The notes under the pieces: model-generated
What the model was told of the DNA's origin: nothing
Seen by the model: the letters and a program-made list of their open reading frames with translations, nothing else
Database searches by the model: none
In this document: positions 8,748 to 16,758 of the stretch, in pieces
Layout: each line of letters opens with the position of its first letter
How positions within the stretch are numbered: position 1 is the stretch's first letter
Assembly: GCA_035628135.1 (NCBI GenBank)
Contig: DASPKM010000002.1
Span: 62,001-126,000 of the forward strand
Direction: 5' to 3'
DNA: 64,000 nt
Origin: DASPKM01 sp035628135
GTDB lineage: Bacteria > Bacteroidota > Bacteroidia > Chitinophagales > Chitinophagaceae
Translations under genes and position numbers: made by a program

Positions 8748-10409
8748 ATGAGCTTCAGGAATTTTAAGGTACCCTACCATGAAGACCGTTATTCTAAAAA
8801 AGTCGCCTATTTCTCCATGGAGTTTGCCCTGCACCAGCCATTAAAGATCTACAGTGGCGGTTTGGGTTTTTTATCAGGCTCTCATTTGCGCAGCGCTTAT
8901 GAGCTCAGGCAAAGCCTGATCGGCATCGGTATTTTGTGGAAATATGGTTATTACGACCAGGCGCGCAACCAGGACCAGACCCTGCAGGTAACCTGGATGG
9001 AAAAGCAATACAGCTTCCTGGAAGATACCGGCATCAAATTCCAGATAAACATTCACGATCATCCCGTTTGGGTAAAGGCCTGGTATGTAAATCCCCAGAC
9101 CTTCAACAATGCACCCTTATTTCTTCTGAGCACTGACTTGCCGGAGAACGATTACGTTTCGCAAACCATCACCCATCGCCTGTACGATGCCAACGTTGCC
9201 ACCAAAGTAGCCCAGTTCATTTTACTGGGAGTGGGTGGCGCCAAGCTGATTGACGAACTCGGCTTTGAGCCGGATCTATACCATTTGAACGAAGCGCACG
9301 CTATCAGCGCCGGTTTTTATTTATACCAGAAATACAACCATAACCTGGACGAGGTAAAGAAGCGCATGGTATTTACCACGCATACCCCGGAAGAAGCAGG
9401 CAACGAAAAGCACGATATTTATCTCTGCCATAAAATGAGCTATTTCTGCGGCCTTAGCGTGGAACAGGTAAAGGCGCTTACCGGCAATAATGAAGACATG
9501 TTCAACCATTCGCTGGTGGCCTTGCGGTTTGCTCATCTTGCAAACGGCGTATCACAACTGCATGGCGAGGTGTCCCGTAAAATGTGGGGTAAATATGAGA
9601 ACATTTGCCCGATCATTTCCATTACCAATGCACAGAACTACCGCTACTGGTCCGATAAGCAATTGTACCAGTCGATGGAGGCTGGCAACGACGGCGCCTG
9701 GGACGATCGTAAAAAATACCTGAAGCGCAGGGCATTCGAAATTGTAGCAGACCAAACCGGCAAATTGTTCAACCACAATGTCTTTACGATTGTATGGGCC
9801 AGGCGTTTTGCGGGATATAAGCGGGCCGACCTGATTACGCGCAACAAGGAACGCTTTGAAAAATTATTGAGCGATACGCGCTATCCCGTGCAGATCATTT
9901 GGGCCGGCAAGCCTTATCCCATGGACTATCCCGCCATCAACGATTTTAATGCGCTGGTACACCTGAGCAAAAATTATAAGAACGTGGCCGTGCTGGTTGG
10001 GTATGAGTTGGGTCTTTCCAAGCGTTTGAAGCAGGCCGCGGATTGCTGGTTGAACAACCCGCGTGTTCCCAGAGAAGCATCCGGCACCAGTGGTATGACG
10101 GCCGCCATGAACGGCGCTGTCAATTTCTCCACCGATGACGGATGGATCCCCGAATTTGCAAATCATGGCAACAATGCATTCGTGGTTCCCAAGGCAGATT
10201 ATGCCAACATGAGCACGCAGGAGCAGGATGAGTACGACCTCAACAAATTATACGAAATACTGGAACAACAAATACTTCCGCTTTATTACGACAACCACGA
10301 CACCTGGCGCCAGATCATCAAGAATGGCATGCGCGACGTGCGCTTCCAGTTTGAAAGCAACAGGATGGCGCATGAGTATTACGAGTTGCTGTATAAGGGA
10401 GGTCATTAA
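8748..10409 (+). CDS. Alpha-glucan phosphorylase homologue (GT35, short type), PLP lysine replaced
   Basis: Related to the short alpha-glucan/glycogen phosphorylases, which release glucose-1-phosphate from storage glucans in the cytoplasm. Family landmarks are FSMEFALHQPLKIYSGGLG (about 24-42), HLNEAHA (about 182), FTTHTPEEAGNEKH (about 208) and the C-terminal PREASGTSGMTAAMNGA (about 440-456). At 553 residues it is shorter than usual bacterial enzymes (about 800), lacking the N-terminal extension. In the PLP site the Lys that forms the Schiff base in GT35 enzymes (G-M-K) is Thr451 here, so normal PLP chemistry is doubtful. The last codons (GGH-stop) lie inside an octamer repeat. It may be a phosphorylase subgroup with altered activity. 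Confidence 0.8.
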   Translation: MSFRNFKVPYHEDRYSKKVAYFSMEFALHQPLKIYSGGLGFLSGSHLRSAYELRQSLIGIGILWKYGYYDQARNQDQTLQVTWMEKQYSFLEDTGIKFQINIHDHPVWVKAWYVNPQTFNNAPLFLLSTDLPENDYVSQTITHRLYDANVATKVAQFILLGVGGAKLIDELGFEPDLYHLNEAHAISAGFYLYQKYNHNLDEVKKRMVFTTHTPEEAGNEKHDIYLCHKMSYFCGLSVEQVKALTGNNEDMFNHSLVALRFAHLANGVSQLHGEVSRKMWGKYENICPIISITNAQNYRYWSDKQLYQSMEAGNDGAWDDRKKYLKRRAFEIVADQTGKLFNHNVFTIVWARRFAGYKRADLITRNKERFEKLLSDTRYPVQIIWAGKPYPMDYPAINDFNALVHLSKNYKNVAVLVGYELGLSKRLKQAADCWLNNPRVPREASGTSGMTAAMNGAVNFSTDDGWIPEFANHGNNAFVVPKADYANMSTQEQDEYDLNKLYEILEQQILPLYYDNHDTWRQIIKNGMRDVRFQFESNRMAHEYYELLYKGGH

Positions 10410-10488
10410 GTAAATAGTCATTAAGTCATTGGGTCATTAGTGTTGTGCATTGTCTTAATGACCCAATGACTGAATCACTTAATGACTC
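10401..10488. repeat. Octamer-periodic inverted repeat, copy 2
   Basis: The left arm (10401-10440) is a run of GTCATTAA/GTCATTGG-like octamers; the right arm (10454-10488) is its reverse complement (TTAATGACCCAATGAC). It fills the whole gap between two genes in the same direction. The phosphorylase stop codon lies in the left arm and the ATG of the channel gene lies in the right arm. Confidence 0.75.
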
Positions 10489-11537
10489 TTTTCGGCGCAT
10501 TTCTTATTTTTAAGAAAATTTCCCGATTGCGCAAGGATTTACTGAAACTGCTGCAGCCATTCATTATCCTGCACGTGATCATCATTGCAGGGCTGGCCGG
10601 TTATATGATCATCGAGGACTTTACGTTTGCGGAAGCCCTGTACATGACCACCATTACCATTACCACCACGGGTTTCGATGAAGTACGGCCACTATCTCCC
10701 TCCGGGCGGCTGTTCACTACTTTATTGCTCATTTTCAGTTGGGCGTCCTTTGCGTTTGTGCTTACCCGTATTACGCAGTATATCATCAGCGGTGAAATCA
10801 ATAAATTCTTTAAAACGCGAAAGCTTATGTCTGCCTTGGCAAAACTTAACGGTCATGTGATAGTCTGCGGGTTCGGGAGAAACGGACAGCAGGCCGCGCA
10901 TACGCTCAAAGTGCACGGACAACCCTTTGTGGTAGTGGAGCAGGATGAAGAAATCGTGGAAGATGAACTGTCGCAATTCCCTGACCTGGTATACGTAGTA
11001 GGCGACAGCACCGATGACGATGTGTTGCTGCGCGCCGGCGTGCAAAGGGCGAAGGCGCTCATCACCACTTTGCCCGATGATGCAGACAATGTGTTCATCG
11101 TGTTGTCTTCGCGGGATCTGAATCCCCGTATCCAGATCATCAGCCGCGCTTCCGACAACTCATCAGTTTTGAAACTGAAAAAAGCAGGGGCCGACAGTGT
11201 CATCATGCCCGATAAGATCGGCGGCACGCACATGGCCACGCTCATATCCAAGCCAGATGTTATCGAGTTCATCGATTACCTTTCCGGCGAAGAGGGTGAA
11301 TCCATCAGCATGGAATCGGTACGCTATGAACAATTGCCGCGTGAGCTGCGCGACCGACCGTTATCGGAGATCATGCGTTGGAAAAGAACCGGGGTCAATT
11401 GCATCGGCGTAAAGACCATTGAAGGCAAATACGTGATCAATCCGCCTGAGCAGATACTCATCACCAAGGGAATGAAGGTAATGGTGCTGGGCACCCGCCA
11501 GCAGATCCAGGAGATGAAAGAAAATATCGGAGACTGA
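10482..11537 (+). CDS. Two-helix K+ channel with RCK (TrkA-N/TrkA-C) domains
   Basis: A 351-residue MthK-type channel subunit in the inner membrane. Two membrane helices (about 26-46 and 82-104) flank a pore loop; the filter reads TTTGFDEV (about 63-70) where classical K+ channels have TVGYGD. The cytoplasmic part has a Rossmann RCK domain (GHVIVCGFGRNG at about 124, ligand loop ending VVVEQDEE) and a TrkA-C domain (about 265-350). It probably tetramerises and is gated by a nucleotide or ion. The start codon lies in the right arm of an octamer repeat; a later in-frame start would cut into the first helix, so I keep it. Confidence 0.85.
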   Translation: MTLFGAFLIFKKISRLRKDLLKLLQPFIILHVIIIAGLAGYMIIEDFTFAEALYMTTITITTTGFDEVRPLSPSGRLFTTLLLIFSWASFAFVLTRITQYIISGEINKFFKTRKLMSALAKLNGHVIVCGFGRNGQQAAHTLKVHGQPFVVVEQDEEIVEDELSQFPDLVYVVGDSTDDDVLLRAGVQRAKALITTLPDDADNVFIVLSSRDLNPRIQIISRASDNSSVLKLKKAGADSVIMPDKIGGTHMATLISKPDVIEFIDYLSGEEGESISMESVRYEQLPRELRDRPLSEIMRWKRTGVNCIGVKTIEGKYVINPPEQILITKGMKVMVLGTRQQIQEMKENIGD

Positions 11538-11538
11538 T

Positions 11539-11583
11539 GGGTCATTTAGAAATGACCTATTGACCTAATGACTTACTGACCCT
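11539..11583. repeat. Octamer-periodic inverted repeat, copy 3
   Basis: A compact copy: GGTCATTT-AG-AAATGACC forms an inner hairpin, followed by more units on the right side (TTGACCTAATGACTTACTGACC). It lies between convergent genes (channel and FKBP), and the stop codon of the FKBP gene (11575-11573) lies within it. Confidence 0.65.
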
Positions 11584-12337
11584 CCGCCTTGGCGGCCTTT
11601 TTGATCGCTAATAATTCCACGTCAAATATTAGTGTGGACCCGGGAGCAATGTCTGGTCCCATTTGCCTGTCGCCATACGCCAGGTCCGAAGGAATGAATA
11701 AGCGCCATTTCGATCCTACGGGCATCAGTTGCAATGCTTCTATCCATCCCTGGATCACGCCATGCACGGCAAATGTTATAGGCCTGCCGTTTTGAACTGA
11801 GCTTTCGAAAATCCTTCCATCTATCAAAGTGCCGTGGTAATGGCAGGTAACGGAGTCGTTAATACTGGGTTTTGTAGTGTCGGTGCCTGCGCGCAGTACC
11901 AGGTATTGCAGTCCACTGGCAAGCGTAACCACGCCGGGTTTCTTTGCATTTTGTTCCATGAATTTCTTTCCCTCAGCTTTGGCTACCGCTGCTTTTTTCG
12001 CATCGCGTTCCGTGGCGTGCCTGTTCACAAAAACTGATATCACCTGGCTCACCTGCTGCTCGGTCAACAAGGCCTGACCGGGTTTTGCGCCATCGTTAAG
12101 ACCTTTAAGCAGCGCTGCTGTGTTTACCCCGGAAATGCCTTGCTGGCCGCAAAAGCTTCCAACGCTTACACCCATGGCATAACTGAATGAATCCAGTGCA
12201 TTTTTCAACACGGGCGTGCTGGAAGTGGCCGCCGGCTTTGTTGCAGGTTTTGCAGGAGTTTTGGGTTTCGGTTTTGTGGTTTGTGCTGCCGCCATCACAG
12301 AAAACAACACACATATTAAAAGGATACGATATTTCAT
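11573..12337 (-). CDS. Secreted FKBP-type peptidyl-prolyl isomerase
   Basis: A 254-residue periplasmic or surface PPIase of the FkpA/Mip layout. A signal peptide (cleavage near MAAAQ) is followed by a Lys/Pro/Thr-rich linker (TKPKPKTPAKPATKPA), a helical dimerisation domain (about 45-130) and a C-terminal FKBP domain (about 145-245) with VTCHYHGTLIDGRIFESS, the active-site stretch VIQGWIEALQLMPVGSKW and LAYGDR. It catalyses cis-trans isomerisation at proline and likely helps outer-membrane and secreted proteins fold. A paralogue without a signal peptide lies at 49806. A Lys-rich C-terminal tail ends in an octamer repeat. Confidence 0.9.
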   Translation of the reverse strand: MKYRILLICVLFSVMAAAQTTKPKPKTPAKPATKPAATSSTPVLKNALDSFSYAMGVSVGSFCGQQGISGVNTAALLKGLNDGAKPGQALLTEQQVSQVISVFVNRHATERDAKKAAVAKAEGKKFMEQNAKKPGVVTLASGLQYLVLRAGTDTTKPSINDSVTCHYHGTLIDGRIFESSVQNGRPITFAVHGVIQGWIEALQLMPVGSKWRLFIPSDLAYGDRQMGPDIAPGSTLIFDVELLAIKKAAKAEGQ

Positions 12338-12432
12338 TTGTTTTAAAATTAAGGTGTCAAAAATAAGACAATCTGCCCGAATAGCGCACCGCCGCAGGGA
12401 AGTTCGGTTACAGTGGATTAAGCCCTGAATGC

Positions 12433-12440
12433 TACATTTG
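12433..12440 (+). promoter_or_regulatory. -7 promoter element of the thioesterase gene
   Basis: TACATTTG is an exact match to TAnnTTTG, 50 bases before the ATG at 12491. No strong -33 element is seen. The leader would be about 40 bases. Confidence 0.45.
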
Positions 12441-12490
12441 CGGCTAATTAAACAATGGCCAGCTTTTGCGGCCTTAAATGTTAACCTCCA

Positions 12491-12931
12491 ATGGAATCAT
12501 ACATCAAGCCGCTTGAGATCAGGTGGTCCGATCTCGATCCCAATTTTCACCTTCGCCATTCCGCCTATTATGATTTTGGCGCGTATGCCAGGATCTGTTT
12601 TTTGACCGATTATGGCCTTACTACCAGCGTAATGCAGCAAGGCCGGTTTGGCCCGATACTGTTCAGGGAAGAATGCATTTTTCGAAAGGAAATTAAACTG
12701 GGCGATGACATTACCATCAACGTGCAATTATTGAAGTCCAAAGAAGATTTTTCGAGGTGGAGCATTCAGCACCAGTTCATTAAGAACGGCGACCAGCTTG
12801 CCGCGCAGCTAATAGTGGACGGGGCCTGGATGAATACCGATTTGAGAAAGCTGACTGCTTTGCCCGAGCACGCAAGGCCTTCCTTTGAGCGCATGCCAAA
12901 AGCGGAAAATTTCGAATGGATCGTTAAATAA
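12491..12931 (+). CDS. Hotdog-fold acyl-CoA thioesterase (YbgC/FadM-like)
   Basis: A 146-residue single-domain hotdog protein that would hydrolyse acyl-CoA thioesters in the cytoplasm. The N-terminal IRWSDLDPNFHLRHSAYYDF (about 10-29) matches the family motif, in which an Asp (here in SDLD) and the following N/H-rich loop build the active site; the usual N-H-x-x-Y is N-F-H-L-R-H-x-x-Y here. The rest (FREECIFRKEIKLGDDITINVQL) gives the long central strands. Substrate chain length cannot be told. It is a stand-alone gene with its own promoter element. Confidence 0.8.
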   Translation: MESYIKPLEIRWSDLDPNFHLRHSAYYDFGAYARICFLTDYGLTTSVMQQGRFGPILFREECIFRKEIKLGDDITINVQLLKSKEDFSRWSIQHQFIKNGDQLAAQLIVDGAWMNTDLRKLTALPEHARPSFERMPKAENFEWIVK

Positions 12932-12999
12932 TGCAATAAGCTTCCAATATAGCAGTTAGTATAGTAATTTTCACGCTACTAATAGCAAACAATATCTGT

Positions 13000-13716
13000 A
13001 TGAAAAAATTCTCCATTCTGTTTTTCACGATCCTGGCGGCCGCTGCCGTATCAGCCCAAAGTAATCTTCTAAATAAGGCAAAGGAAGCGCTTAATAAAAA
13101 CAAAGGCGGCTCTTCGCTGAACACCGAAGAAGTGGTGGCTGGTTTGAAGGAAGCTTTATCGGTAGGCGCTACCAACAGTACAGGCAAATTGTCTGTTGCA
13201 GACGGCTTCTTTAAAGACGCTGCCGTAAAAATATTGATGCCCGAACAGGTGCAGAAGGCCGAAAAGAAAATGCGCATGCTGGGCATGGGCAAGTTGGTGG
13301 ATAATACCATCCTTAGCATGAACCGCGCCGCTGAAGACGCGGCTACCTCCGCCACAGATATTTTCATGAGGGCCATCAGGGGCATGAGCATTTCCGATGC
13401 GTTGGGAATTTTGCGCGGAACAGATACTTCGGCTACCAGCTACCTGCGCACTGCCACCAACCAGGAGCTGACTACTGCCTTCAGGCCCATAATTGAAGCT
13501 TCGCTCGCAAAAGTTGACGCAACGAAATACTGGAAAGATTTTTTCACTGCATATAATAGGTTCTCTTCCGAGCCGGTCAACACCGATATTACAGCATATG
13601 TAACTGAGCGTGCGTTGAAAGGCATATTTTACTATGTTGCTGAGGAAGAAAAAAAGATCCGCAAGGACCCCGCGGCAAGAGTGACGGATATATTGAAGAA
13701 AGTGTTTTCTAATTAA
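13000..13716 (+). CDS. DUF4197 family secreted protein
   Basis: A 238-residue protein with a signal peptide (MKKFSILFFTILAAAAVSAQ). The mature part matches the DUF4197 family as I remember it: AGLKEALSVGATNS (about 47-60), ILMPEQVQKAEKKMRMLGMG, MNRAAEDAAT and a C-terminal VTERALKGIFYYVAEEEKKIR block. It is largely helical and likely periplasmic; no function is established. It ends directly at an octamer repeat that contains a true terminator hairpin. Confidence 0.85.
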   Translation: MKKFSILFFTILAAAAVSAQSNLLNKAKEALNKNKGGSSLNTEEVVAGLKEALSVGATNSTGKLSVADGFFKDAAVKILMPEQVQKAEKKMRMLGMGKLVDNTILSMNRAAEDAATSATDIFMRAIRGMSISDALGILRGTDTSATSYLRTATNQELTTAFRPIIEASLAKVDATKYWKDFFTAYNRFSSEPVNTDITAYVTERALKGIFYYVAEEEKKIRKDPAARVTDILKKVFSN

Positions 13717-13838
13717 GTCATTAGGTCATTGGGTCATTAAGTCATTGAATGATGGCTGAATTGTTGAAAGACGATTCAGCCATTTTTATTTGAACATTAA
13801 CTGACCTGATGACTCAATGACCTAATGACTTATTGACT
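13715..13838. repeat. Octamer-periodic inverted repeat, copy 4, with nested terminator
   Basis: This is the clearest copy. The left arm (13715-13748) is four octamers: GTCATTAG, GTCATTGG, GTCATTAA, GTCATTGA. The right arm (about 13795-13838) is the inverted series (CTGACCTGATGACTCAATGACCTAATGACTT). Between them lies an unrelated 10-bp hairpin with a T-run, so the element is a hairpin within a hairpin. It separates two genes in the same direction. Confidence 0.8.
13752..13783 (+). terminator. Rho-independent terminator of the DUF4197 gene
   Basis: ATGGCTGAAT (13752-13761) pairs perfectly with ATTCAGCCAT (13774-13783) across a 12-nt loop and is followed by TTTTATTTG. It lies 36 bases after the DUF4197 stop codon. 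Confidence 0.75.
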
Positions 13839-13854
13839 AAATTGCCGGCCCGAT

Positions 13855-15060
13855 ATGGTAGGACCTGTTGTCAATTTATATCGTAATGCTTTCAGCGGCT
13901 TGTCGAGATCAACCTGGTGGCTTGCATTCATCCTGCTGGTGAACAGGAGCGGTACCATGGTGGTTCCTTTCCTGACTATTTATTTAACACAACATCATCA
14001 TTACAGCATTGCGCAAGCCGGCGCGGTGATGGGATTGTTCGGCGCGGGCGCAGTTGCGGGCGGTTATGTAGGCGGCAAGCTCACAGACAAATATGGGTTT
14101 TACAAAATTCAATTGGTCACGCTCATGGGTGGTGGCGTGTTGTTCATAGTGTTGGGACAAATGAAGAGCTATCCACTCATTTGCCTGTTTGCCTTTTTGC
14201 TGAGTTTTGTGAACGAAGCGTTCCGCCCGGCCAATGCTACTGCCGTTGCATATTATAGTACCGTGGAAAACCGTACGCGTTCTTATTCACTTAACCGGCT
14301 GGCCATTAATCTCGGTTGGGCGGTAGGCGGGGGATTGGGCGGGTTGCTGGCATCATTCAATTATGAATTATTGTTTTGGGTAGATGGCTGCACTAACATT
14401 GCGGCGGCGCTTTTACTTTGGCGGTCCCTGAAGCCCCCTGTACAGGCGGTGCAGGAAACGCGGGACGATACCATCGATCCCAATGCATCGGCTTACCGCG
14501 ATAAGCTGTACCTATGGTTCATTGTATTTACCACCTTGTTTGCGATGTGTTTCTTTCAATTGTTCACCAATCTGCCGGTATATCTTAAGCAGGAGCTGCA
14601 TTTCAGCGAGTCCTTCATCGGCCTGTTGATGGCAGTAAATGGGTTGATGATAGCTTTTGTTGAAATGGTATTAGTGTACCAGTTGGAGGGAAGGCGTTCC
14701 GCATTATCCTATATTACCATGGGCGTGGTGTTGTGCGCATGTTCGTACGCGTTATACAACCTTTTCCCGGGCACCGTCGCGCTTGCCATCAGTTCTATGA
14801 TAGTGATCACCTTCGGGGAGATATTGTCGATGCCATTTATGAATGCTTTTTGGATTTCGCGCGCCAGCCCGCACAACCGCGGGCAGTATGCGGGGCTGTA
14901 TACCATTGCCTGGGCCACGGCGCAGGTGTTGGGACCGGTGCTGGGTTCGCTGCTGGCGCAGCACTATAATTTCTACTGGCTCTGGTGGGCGGTAGGACTG
15001 GTGTGCTTGTTGGCTGCCGGCGGGTTCTATTATGTAAAGCGGCTGCAAAGCGCGAATTAA
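13855..15060 (+). CDS. MFS transporter
   Basis: A 401-residue major facilitator with about 12 membrane helices in two halves. Helices 2-3 carry GGYVGGKLTDKYGFYKIQ (about 76-93), the conserved MFS loop motif G-x-L-x-D-r-x-G. The layout (WWLAFILLVNRSGTMVVPFLTIYL at the start, a central loop near 200-215) is that of YdcO/MDR-type exporters of the phylum. The substrate is unknown; such proteins often export drugs or metabolites. No regulator or partner is adjacent. The gene ends 11 bases before a convergent gene. Confidence 0.8.
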   Translation: MVGPVVNLYRNAFSGLSRSTWWLAFILLVNRSGTMVVPFLTIYLTQHHHYSIAQAGAVMGLFGAGAVAGGYVGGKLTDKYGFYKIQLVTLMGGGVLFIVLGQMKSYPLICLFAFLLSFVNEAFRPANATAVAYYSTVENRTRSYSLNRLAINLGWAVGGGLGGLLASFNYELLFWVDGCTNIAAALLLWRSLKPPVQAVQETRDDTIDPNASAYRDKLYLWFIVFTTLFAMCFFQLFTNLPVYLKQELHFSESFIGLLMAVNGLMIAFVEMVLVYQLEGRRSALSYITMGVVLCACSYALYNLFPGTVALAISSMIVITFGEILSMPFMNAFWISRASPHNRGQYAGLYTIAWATAQVLGPVLGSLLAQHYNFYWLWWAVGLVCLLAAGGFYYVKRLQSAN

Positions 15061-15071
15061 TTACGCACCAC

Positions 15072-15677
15072 TCACGGCTTGTATTTATCATTCAGCTTCC
15101 GCTTCTCTTTGCTCAAGGCCACCACTTTCGCAATGCGGTCTTTACGGGTTTCTTCGCGTTTGGCAGTGGTTACCCATTCCACGTATTCTTTTTTATACCC
15201 GTAGGTAAGGTCGTTGAAAAATGCGGCAGCGGTTTTGTTTTTGTTCAATGCCTGCTGCAGATCGTCCGGCACTTGCACGGTCTTATCCTTTACTTCTCTT
15301 TTAAATCCTTTTTGGTTCACTGCTACGGATTCACGTACGTAAGCGGTAAGGGCCTTTTCGTCTATTTCACTTACGTCGGTGTATTTGATGGAACGGCTGA
15401 ATTCATTGTCTACGCAGTGGTTGAACATTTTTTTGGGGTCCTTCATGGCTGCGCCATTGAAAAACGTGAGCTTGGCGTGTTGCTGAAATCCGCTGAAGCC
15501 GCAAACCATGCCATTGCTGCTGTAATGCGGCCCCCATTTCCAGTCTTCGGTCAGCGAGGGGTCTGCCGCCAATATGATGGAGCGTAGTTTTTTGCAGATA
15601 GCCTGGGCAAACGGCGGCAAGGATGCTATATAGGCCAATACTTCCTGCGTTGCATTGGGGTGGAGCCTGGTAGCCAT
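15072..15677 (-). CDS. DUF1801/YdeI-type protein
   Basis: A 201-residue cytoplasmic protein. The N-terminal part (about 10-115) matches DUF1801 (EDWKWGPHYSSNGMVCGF and KLTFFNGAAMKDP), and the C-terminal part (about 130-195) matches the OmdA/YdeI helical tail (DDLQQALNKNKTAAAFFNDL, then EYVEWVTTAKREETRKDRI). In some bacteria the YdeI family is linked to stress or antimicrobial peptide tolerance, but the biochemical role is unknown. It is transcribed opposite to the MFS gene. Confidence 0.8.
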   Translation of the reverse strand: MATRLHPNATQEVLAYIASLPPFAQAICKKLRSIILAADPSLTEDWKWGPHYSSNGMVCGFSGFQQHAKLTFFNGAAMKDPKKMFNHCVDNEFSRSIKYTDVSEIDEKALTAYVRESVAVNQKGFKREVKDKTVQVPDDLQQALNKNKTAAAFFNDLTYGYKKEYVEWVTTAKREETRKDRIAKVVALSKEKRKLNDKYKP

Positions 15678-15738
15678 TTCGATCTTTTTTTATAAAGATG
15701 ATGAAGTTAAGGGATCGACTGTTCTTGAAAATTGCTTT

Positions 15739-16683
15739 TTATTTCATTACCAGGAAGCACCATCTGGCCAGCTTGCCTTCAAAATCGAAAGGGGTGGTTT
15801 GGCGGGTGATGTCACGGATGCTGGCCGCTTTGATTTGCGCTGTTTCCAGCCTGAACTTGCTGAAGTTGGTGCTGAAGTACAGCAGGCCGCCTGGTTTCAT
15901 CATGTGCAGGCATTGGTTGATGAGCATGACATGGTCTCGCTGTATTTCCAGGAAATCCTTCATGCGTTTGCTGTTGCTGAAGGTGGGCGGGTCCAATACC
16001 ACCAGGTCGAACCGCTCATTGCGCGGCGCAGCGAGGAATTGCAATACGTCTTCTGATAGGAATGTGTTTTGCCGCGGGTTGGTAAACCCATTCAGTTGCA
16101 TATTATCCTTTGCCCATTGCAGGTAAGTTTTAGAAAGATCGACGGAAGTAATGGCGGCGGCCAGGCCTGCTGCGGCATACACCGAAAAAGAACCGGTATA
16201 ACAAAACAGGTTGAGCACGTGTTTATCCCTGCTTTGTTCGCGCACCATCTGGCGGGTAATGCGGTGGTCGAGGAACAGGCCGGTATCCAGGTAATCGCTG
16301 AGGTTTACGCGGAATTGCAGGCCGTTTTCATGTACTATGAATTCATTTTTTGCTGCGTCTACTTTTTCATACTGCCCCTGCCTTCCTTGTTTGCGCTGGC
16401 GTTGTTTCAGGAAAACATTTTCGGGCGCAATGGACAATACTTCCTGCATGACCTTCAGGCTTTCATCGAGCCATGATTCATATTCTTCTTCTGTTAGCGT
16501 ATGTCTTCGTTTGTATTCTGCCACGTACAATTTATCCTCGTATATATCGATGCCAAAAGGAAATTCGGGCAGGTCGTGGTCGTACACCCGGTAGCAAGAC
16601 ACTTGCAGCCGCCGTGCTTGTTTGCTGCGGTGGCGGTACATCTTCAGCAGGCGGTTGCGGAACATCGTCAGCTTGTCGTTCAT
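15739..16683 (-). CDS. RlmK-like 23S rRNA methyltransferase (stand-alone)
   Basis: A class I SAM-dependent RNA methyltransferase of 314 residues that corresponds to the C-terminal (RlmK) half of E. coli RlmKL, the half that makes m7G2069 in 23S rRNA. Matching blocks are FRNRLLKMYRHRSKQARR (8-25), the ECYRLYDADLPE-like SCYRVYDHDLPEFPFGID, LSDYLDTGLFLDHRITR (about 128-144), SAM motif I LNLFCYTGSFSVYAAAGLA (about 157-175), VDLSKTYL and the catalytic-loop motif DPPTFSNSKRM (about 230). No RlmL half is present here, so the two activities appear to be on separate proteins in this organism. Confidence 0.85.
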   Translation of the reverse strand: MNDKLTMFRNRLLKMYRHRSKQARRLQVSCYRVYDHDLPEFPFGIDIYEDKLYVAEYKRRHTLTEEEYESWLDESLKVMQEVLSIAPENVFLKQRQRKQGRQGQYEKVDAAKNEFIVHENGLQFRVNLSDYLDTGLFLDHRITRQMVREQSRDKHVLNLFCYTGSFSVYAAAGLAAAITSVDLSKTYLQWAKDNMQLNGFTNPRQNTFLSEDVLQFLAAPRNERFDLVVLDPPTFSNSKRMKDFLEIQRDHVMLINQCLHMMKPGGLLYFSTNFSKFRLETAQIKAASIRDITRQTTPFDFEGKLARWCFLVMK

Positions 16684-16758
16684 AGTTGAGCAAGGCTTAT
16701 CCCGCGTTATGGCGGATAAGAATATTTACGTGCGGTTGACCTGTTATGGTACTGAAAA

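Noticed and set aside
16696..16720. Hairpin CTTATCC/GGATAAG between the rlmK-like and cca genes
   Set aside because: Only 7 weak base pairs and no T-run on the strand where it would be needed (the minus-strand cca transcript). Left out as a terminator.
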